Positions 60,743 through 64,000 of a stretch of DNA of 64,000 nucleotides are shown in pieces. Origin of the DNA: Eggerthella lenta DSM 2243 (lineage in GTDB: Bacteria; Actinomycetota; Coriobacteriia; Coriobacteriales; Eggerthellaceae); the NCBI RefSeq assembly GCF_000024265.1, contig NC_013204.1, positions 124,001 through 188,000 on the forward strand, given 5' to 3'. Positions within the stretch are counted from its first letter, which is position 1. The number at the start of each line of letters is the position of its first letter. The position numbers and the translations under genes are program-made. The notes beneath the pieces are model-generated. The model had not been told where the DNA came from, searched no databases, and saw nothing but the letters and a program-made list of their open reading frames with translations.

Positions 60743-62977
60743 ATGGGAACCGAATTAACCAGGCGAAGCTTTCTCGCGGGGCTCGGAGTTGCGGGTATAG
60801 CCGCCGCAGGGGCGGGGCTGGCCGGCTGCGCTCCGGCGGCCAACGATTCCGCGGCGGCCACGGGCAATGGCGGCAAGGCGGCGGGCGCAAACGGGGCGGC
60901 CGCGAACGACACCGAGTTCATCGCGGCATCGTACGTCAACCCGCAGGATACCGATTACCGCCAGAACACCACGGATTTCAGCACGCTCTTCTCGCCGATC
61001 AAGATCGGCTCCATCGAGTCGAGCCATCGCATGATCAAGTCCGCCGCCGGATCGGCGACGTATCTGGCCGGCCTCACCGAGGAATTCTTCCAGTACTACG
61101 TCAATATGGCGAAGGGCGGCGTCGAGTTCATCTGGGTCGAGGGCGAACTGGGATCCCTTATCGCCGGGGACGAGGCCGCGCCCGATGCGGCTGACTTCTG
61201 CAAGCGTTTGGTCGACGAGTGCGCGCAGTACGGCACGTCGCTCGGCTTGCAATGGGCGTACATGGGCGGCGATGTGGCCGAGCTTTCGGTCGACGACATC
61301 GTGAAGATCGAGGATGTCGGCGTCAGCCTTGCGCAAACCATCCAGGGCATGGGCTTCAAGGCGCTCGAAATCAACGCGGCCGGCTTCAACATCGGCGAGC
61401 ACTTCCTCTCGCGCTTCCACAACACGCGCACCGACCAGTACGGCATCGGCAGCTTGGAGGATCGCGCCCGCTTCGTCACCGAGTGCATCGCGAAGATCAA
61501 GGCTGCTTGCGGCGACGACTTCGTCGTGCAGATGCTCATCGATTGCGTCGAGGAAAACGACAACCTCACCAACAACGCGACGCTCATGGACCTCGACAAC
61601 ACCCTGACCGCTCCCAGCAACCTCGTGATCACGGTCGAAGAGGGCATCGAGTTCGCGAAGCTGTTCGAGGCCGCCGGCTGCGATTCCATGCACCTGCGCC
61701 TGGGCCCTCTGGGAAACCACCCCTGTCAGTTCGCCAGCGATCTGTACTTCATCCTGAACGGCATTGAGGGCGCGACCGGCTACGGCACCCAATGGGATTT
61801 CAGCCGCCACTTCCAGGGCCAGCTTGACGGAAGCCACAGCGGCGCCGGCATGCTGATCGACGTCGTCGCGCGCTACAAGGAAGCGGTGAAGATCCCCTGC
61901 GGCACGGTCACCTATATGGATCCGGCGCACGCCCCCGACTTCTTCGAGCAGGCGCTTGCCGACGGCAAGGTGGACTTCTTCCTGATGAACCGCCCGATCA
62001 CCGTCGACAGCGAGTATGTGAACAAACTTCGCGAACGCCGCGCGGACGAGATCGCCCCGTGCACGCGCTGCCTGCACTGCCATATCGGCAGCAACCAGCT
62101 GAACCGCATGATGGGGTATTGCCGCGTCAACGCGCTCACCCAGCGCGTTATGACCGAGCAGGGGCCGGCCACCTACGAGCTTGAGCCGGCATCCTCCCCG
62201 AAGAAGGTCATGGTGGTCGGCGGCGGCCCCGCCGGCATGGAGGCTGCGCGCATTGCGGCGTTGCGCGGCCATCAAGTGTCGATGTTCGAGAAGACCGGTT
62301 CTCTGGGCGGCATGCTGGGGTTCGCGAGCATGGTGAAGGGCCCGCACGAGAACCTCGACGACCTTGCAGCCTACCTGGAGCGACAGCTTGAGATCGCCGG
62401 CGTGAACGTCACGCTGAACAAGGAGGTCGATCAGGCCCTCATCGACTCCGAGGCGCCCGACGCGGTCATCCTGGCAGTGGGCGGCACGCGCACCAAGCTC
62501 GATGTGAGCGGCGGCGTCCCCGTCATCGATTTCGACTCGTTCATGACCGCCGACATGGGGGAGAACGTCGTCGTGTACGGCTCGAATGCCCAGGCGTTCG
62601 ATTGCGCGCTCTGGCTTACCGTGCGCAAGAAGCACGTCACCATCGTCACGCCGAGCGCCAACAAAGACCTCGACATGCAGCAGTCCCAGCATGCGATGCG
62701 CTTCATGACCACGGCGCTCTATTCGCTGGGCGTGAAGGTGTACCCGGGGGCGTCCATCAAGCAGATCGGCGACGGCCAGGTCACCATCGCCACCGAAGTG
62801 GGCACGAACGTGACCATCGATTGCGACGCCGTCATCGATGGCGCCGAGATGGAGCCGAACACCGCTCTGCTCGACGGCATCTCCGTTTCCGAGACCTATG
62901 CTATCGGCGATTGCAACGAGCCTTTCAACATCGCCCTTGCTATCCGCAGCGGAAACGACGTGGCGCGAGCTCTCTAA
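60743..62977 (+). CDS. Tat-exported Old Yellow Enzyme-type flavin/Fe-S reductase
   Basis: A 744-residue exported lipoprotein related to 2,4-dienoyl-CoA reductase and BaiCD-type enoate reductases. Tat motif TRRSFLAG, lipobox LAGC near 29. An OYE TIM barrel (about 75-430) includes RTDQYGIGSLEDRARF. A Cys cluster CTRCLHCHIG with a later Cys (GYCRVN) should bind [4Fe-4S], though spacing differs slightly from usual. A FAD/NAD module follows (VMVVGGGPAGMEAARIA, about 495). The usual barrel His pair (E-I-H-G-A-H) is replaced by EINAAG, so substrate binding differs. Export of an enzyme that normally uses cytoplasmic NADH is unusual. Start follows agggagg. Divergent LuxR upstream. Confidence 0.85.
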   Translation: MGTELTRRSFLAGLGVAGIAAAGAGLAGCAPAANDSAAATGNGGKAAGANGAAANDTEFIAASYVNPQDTDYRQNTTDFSTLFSPIKIGSIESSHRMIKSAAGSATYLAGLTEEFFQYYVNMAKGGVEFIWVEGELGSLIAGDEAAPDAADFCKRLVDECAQYGTSLGLQWAYMGGDVAELSVDDIVKIEDVGVSLAQTIQGMGFKALEINAAGFNIGEHFLSRFHNTRTDQYGIGSLEDRARFVTECIAKIKAACGDDFVVQMLIDCVEENDNLTNNATLMDLDNTLTAPSNLVITVEEGIEFAKLFEAAGCDSMHLRLGPLGNHPCQFASDLYFILNGIEGATGYGTQWDFSRHFQGQLDGSHSGAGMLIDVVARYKEAVKIPCGTVTYMDPAHAPDFFEQALADGKVDFFLMNRPITVDSEYVNKLRERRADEIAPCTRCLHCHIGSNQLNRMMGYCRVNALTQRVMTEQGPATYELEPASSPKKVMVVGGGPAGMEAARIAALRGHQVSMFEKTGSLGGMLGFASMVKGPHENLDDLAAYLERQLEIAGVNVTLNKEVDQALIDSEAPDAVILAVGGTRTKLDVSGGVPVIDFDSFMTADMGENVVVYGSNAQAFDCALWLTVRKKHVTIVTPSANKDLDMQQSQHAMRFMTTALYSLGVKVYPGASIKQIGDGQVTIATEVGTNVTIDCDAVIDGAEMEPNTALLDGISVSETYAIGDCNEPFNIALAIRSGNDVARAL

Positions 62978-63045
62978 AACGCACCTTTTCGGCTCCCCGC
63001 CCTCTCCCTTCCCTCCTAGCGGACGGGCCGATGAAGGGTTTTCGT

Positions 63046-63083
63046 CCAAGCGACCCCATGCATGCGTGCGTGGGGTCGCTTGG
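63046..63083. terminator. Hairpin terminator after OYE gene
   Basis: A perfect 13-bp stem (ccaagcgacccca and complement) with a 12-base loop, then cgtttcgg. The stem is strong; the T run is weak. Confidence 0.65.
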
Positions 63084-63216
63084 CGTTTCGGTCAACAGAT
63101 GGATGACGGCCTAGCGCACCGCAGCCGCAAGCATCATAATGAAAGTATCTACGTGCGAACGCGGCGTTTCGGCCGCTTTCGAAGCCGACGCACTCGAATA
63201 GAGAGGCGAATTTGCC

Positions 63217-64000
63217 ATGGAACATGCTGAACTGACCAGGAAGATCGACGCGTATCTCGAGGAAAATTGGGAGACGATGGTCGAAGACATCGAGACGCTC
63301 GTCCGCATCCCCAGCTTCGAGGAATCGGACAAGGCGACCGAAGGCGCTCCGTTCGGCCCCGGCCCGAAGGAGGCGCTGGAAGCCGCGCTTGAAATGGCCT
63401 CCGACATGGGATTCAAGACGCACGATGCCGAGGGCTACATCGGGTTCGCCGACTTCCCCGGCAAGAGCGACACGCAGCTGGGCATCATCGGCCACATGGA
63501 CGTGGTTCCCGCCGGTCCCGGCTGGAACTTCGAGCCGTACGCGGTCACGCGCAAGGAAGGCTACCTCGTCGGTCGCGGCACGCTCGACGACAAGGGCCCC
63601 AGCGTGGTGGCGCTGCACGCCATGAAGTTCTGGAAGGACTTGCAGGACGCCGGCGAGGCTCCTCAGTTCCCCTACACCGTCCGCTTCCTGTTCGGCGCGA
63701 ACGAAGAATCCGGCATGGCCGACGTGGCCTACTACCACAAGCATTACGACGATCCGGCGTTCCTGTTCACGCCCGATGCCGAGTTCCCCGTGTGCTACGG
63801 CGAGAAGGGTGGCTACGACGGCGAGCTGATCAGCAAGCCCATCGCCGACCGCATCGTGCTGGAGTTCACGGGCGGCGCGGCCACGAACGCGGTGCCCGGC
63901 ATCGCCGAGGCCGTGGTGAAGGCCGACGCTGCCGACCTGCCGAATACTGATCGCATTACCGTTGCGGCCGACGGCGAAGGCCGCGCGAAGATCACTGCGG
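63217..64000 (+). CDS. PepV-like M20 dipeptidase, N-terminal part
   Basis: The gene runs off the window; 261 residues are visible. It matches M20 peptidases of the PepV type: metal ligands in GIIGHMDVVPAG (His and the catalytic Asp), GRGTLDDKGPSV (bridging Asp), ANEESGMADV (catalytic Glu and ligand Glu) and FTPDAEFPVCYGEKG (Asp). The N terminus LTRKIDAYLEENWETMVEDIETLVRIPSF (as a region) is typical. It would cleave dipeptides with an unblocked N terminus in the cytoplasm. The ATG at 63217 has agaggcg upstream. A second start is unlikely because conservation begins at once. Confidence 0.88.
   Translation, partial: MEHAELTRKIDAYLEENWETMVEDIETLVRIPSFEESDKATEGAPFGPGPKEALEAALEMASDMGFKTHDAEGYIGFADFPGKSDTQLGIIGHMDVVPAGPGWNFEPYAVTRKEGYLVGRGTLDDKGPSVVALHAMKFWKDLQDAGEAPQFPYTVRFLFGANEESGMADVAYYHKHYDDPAFLFTPDAEFPVCYGEKGGYDGELISKPIADRIVLEFTGGAATNAVPGIAEAVVKADAADLPNTDRITVAADGEGRAKITA

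Overview
The window looks like chromosomal DNA of a high-GC, anaerobic gut actinobacterium of the Eggerthella/Gordonibacter type (Coriobacteriia). This is inferred from gene content: several Tat-exported lipoprotein flavin reductases, each beside a membrane-bound LuxR regulator; a DMSO-reductase-family molybdoenzyme operon; and surface proteins with Coriobacteriia-style anchors. No rRNA or species marker is present, so the genus is not proven.

Layout. 1-3.7 kb: end of a DUF2207 membrane protein, an IS256-family insertion sequence sitting inside a small palindromic element, a 5'-truncated EamA transporter, and shikimate kinase. 3.8-8.8 kb (minus strand): a compact type IV pilus-like operon (PilC, four small pilin-like proteins, PilT) with a transglutaminase-like lipoprotein upstream. 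9.2-16.1 kb: a 2102-residue repetitive surface protein with three identical 540-bp repeats, and a small membrane protein. 16.2-22.4 kb: a cytidylate-kinase-like protein, a urocanate-reductase-like flavoprotein with a divergent LuxR regulator, and an alanine/glycine symporter behind a glycine riboswitch. 22.5-26.3 kb: a sortase-anchored SpaA-type adhesin and a MarR regulator.

27-34.2 kb: a six-gene respiratory operon, namely molybdopterin catalytic subunit, four-cluster ferredoxin, DmsC-like anchor, TorD-like chaperone, NapG-like and NapH-like ferredoxins. 34.2-40.7 kb: RlmH, a large M6 metalloprotease bracketed by inverted copies of a palindromic repeat, exonuclease III, GTP cyclohydrolase I and an ACT-domain protein. 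41-48 kb: two divergent LuxR/flavoprotein pairs, the second with a frameshifted LuxR gene. 48-49.5 kb: a one-protein helix-turn-helix plus HipA-like kinase with an AT-rich operator array. 49.7-58.9 kb: catalase, a small membrane protein, a serpin lipoprotein, tRNA-Leu, and two more cell-wall-anchored metalloproteases. 59-64 kb: a fourth LuxR/flavoenzyme pair (an Old Yellow Enzyme-type Tat lipoprotein) and the start of a PepV-like dipeptidase.

How it fits together. Four modules repeat one plan: a polytopic LuxR regulator facing a Tat-exported flavoenzyme, suggesting substrate-induced extracytoplasmic reductases serving anaerobic respiration. The molybdoenzyme operon adds another respiratory chain. 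Four secreted proteins end in a shared L/I-A-x-T-G-D anchor motif, pointing to one sortase encoded elsewhere. Six parS-like palindromes (core GTTTCACGTGAAAC) lie between 26.8 and 53.3 kb and may mark a ParB-loading, origin-proximal region. Several short inverted-repeat elements are scattered between genes.
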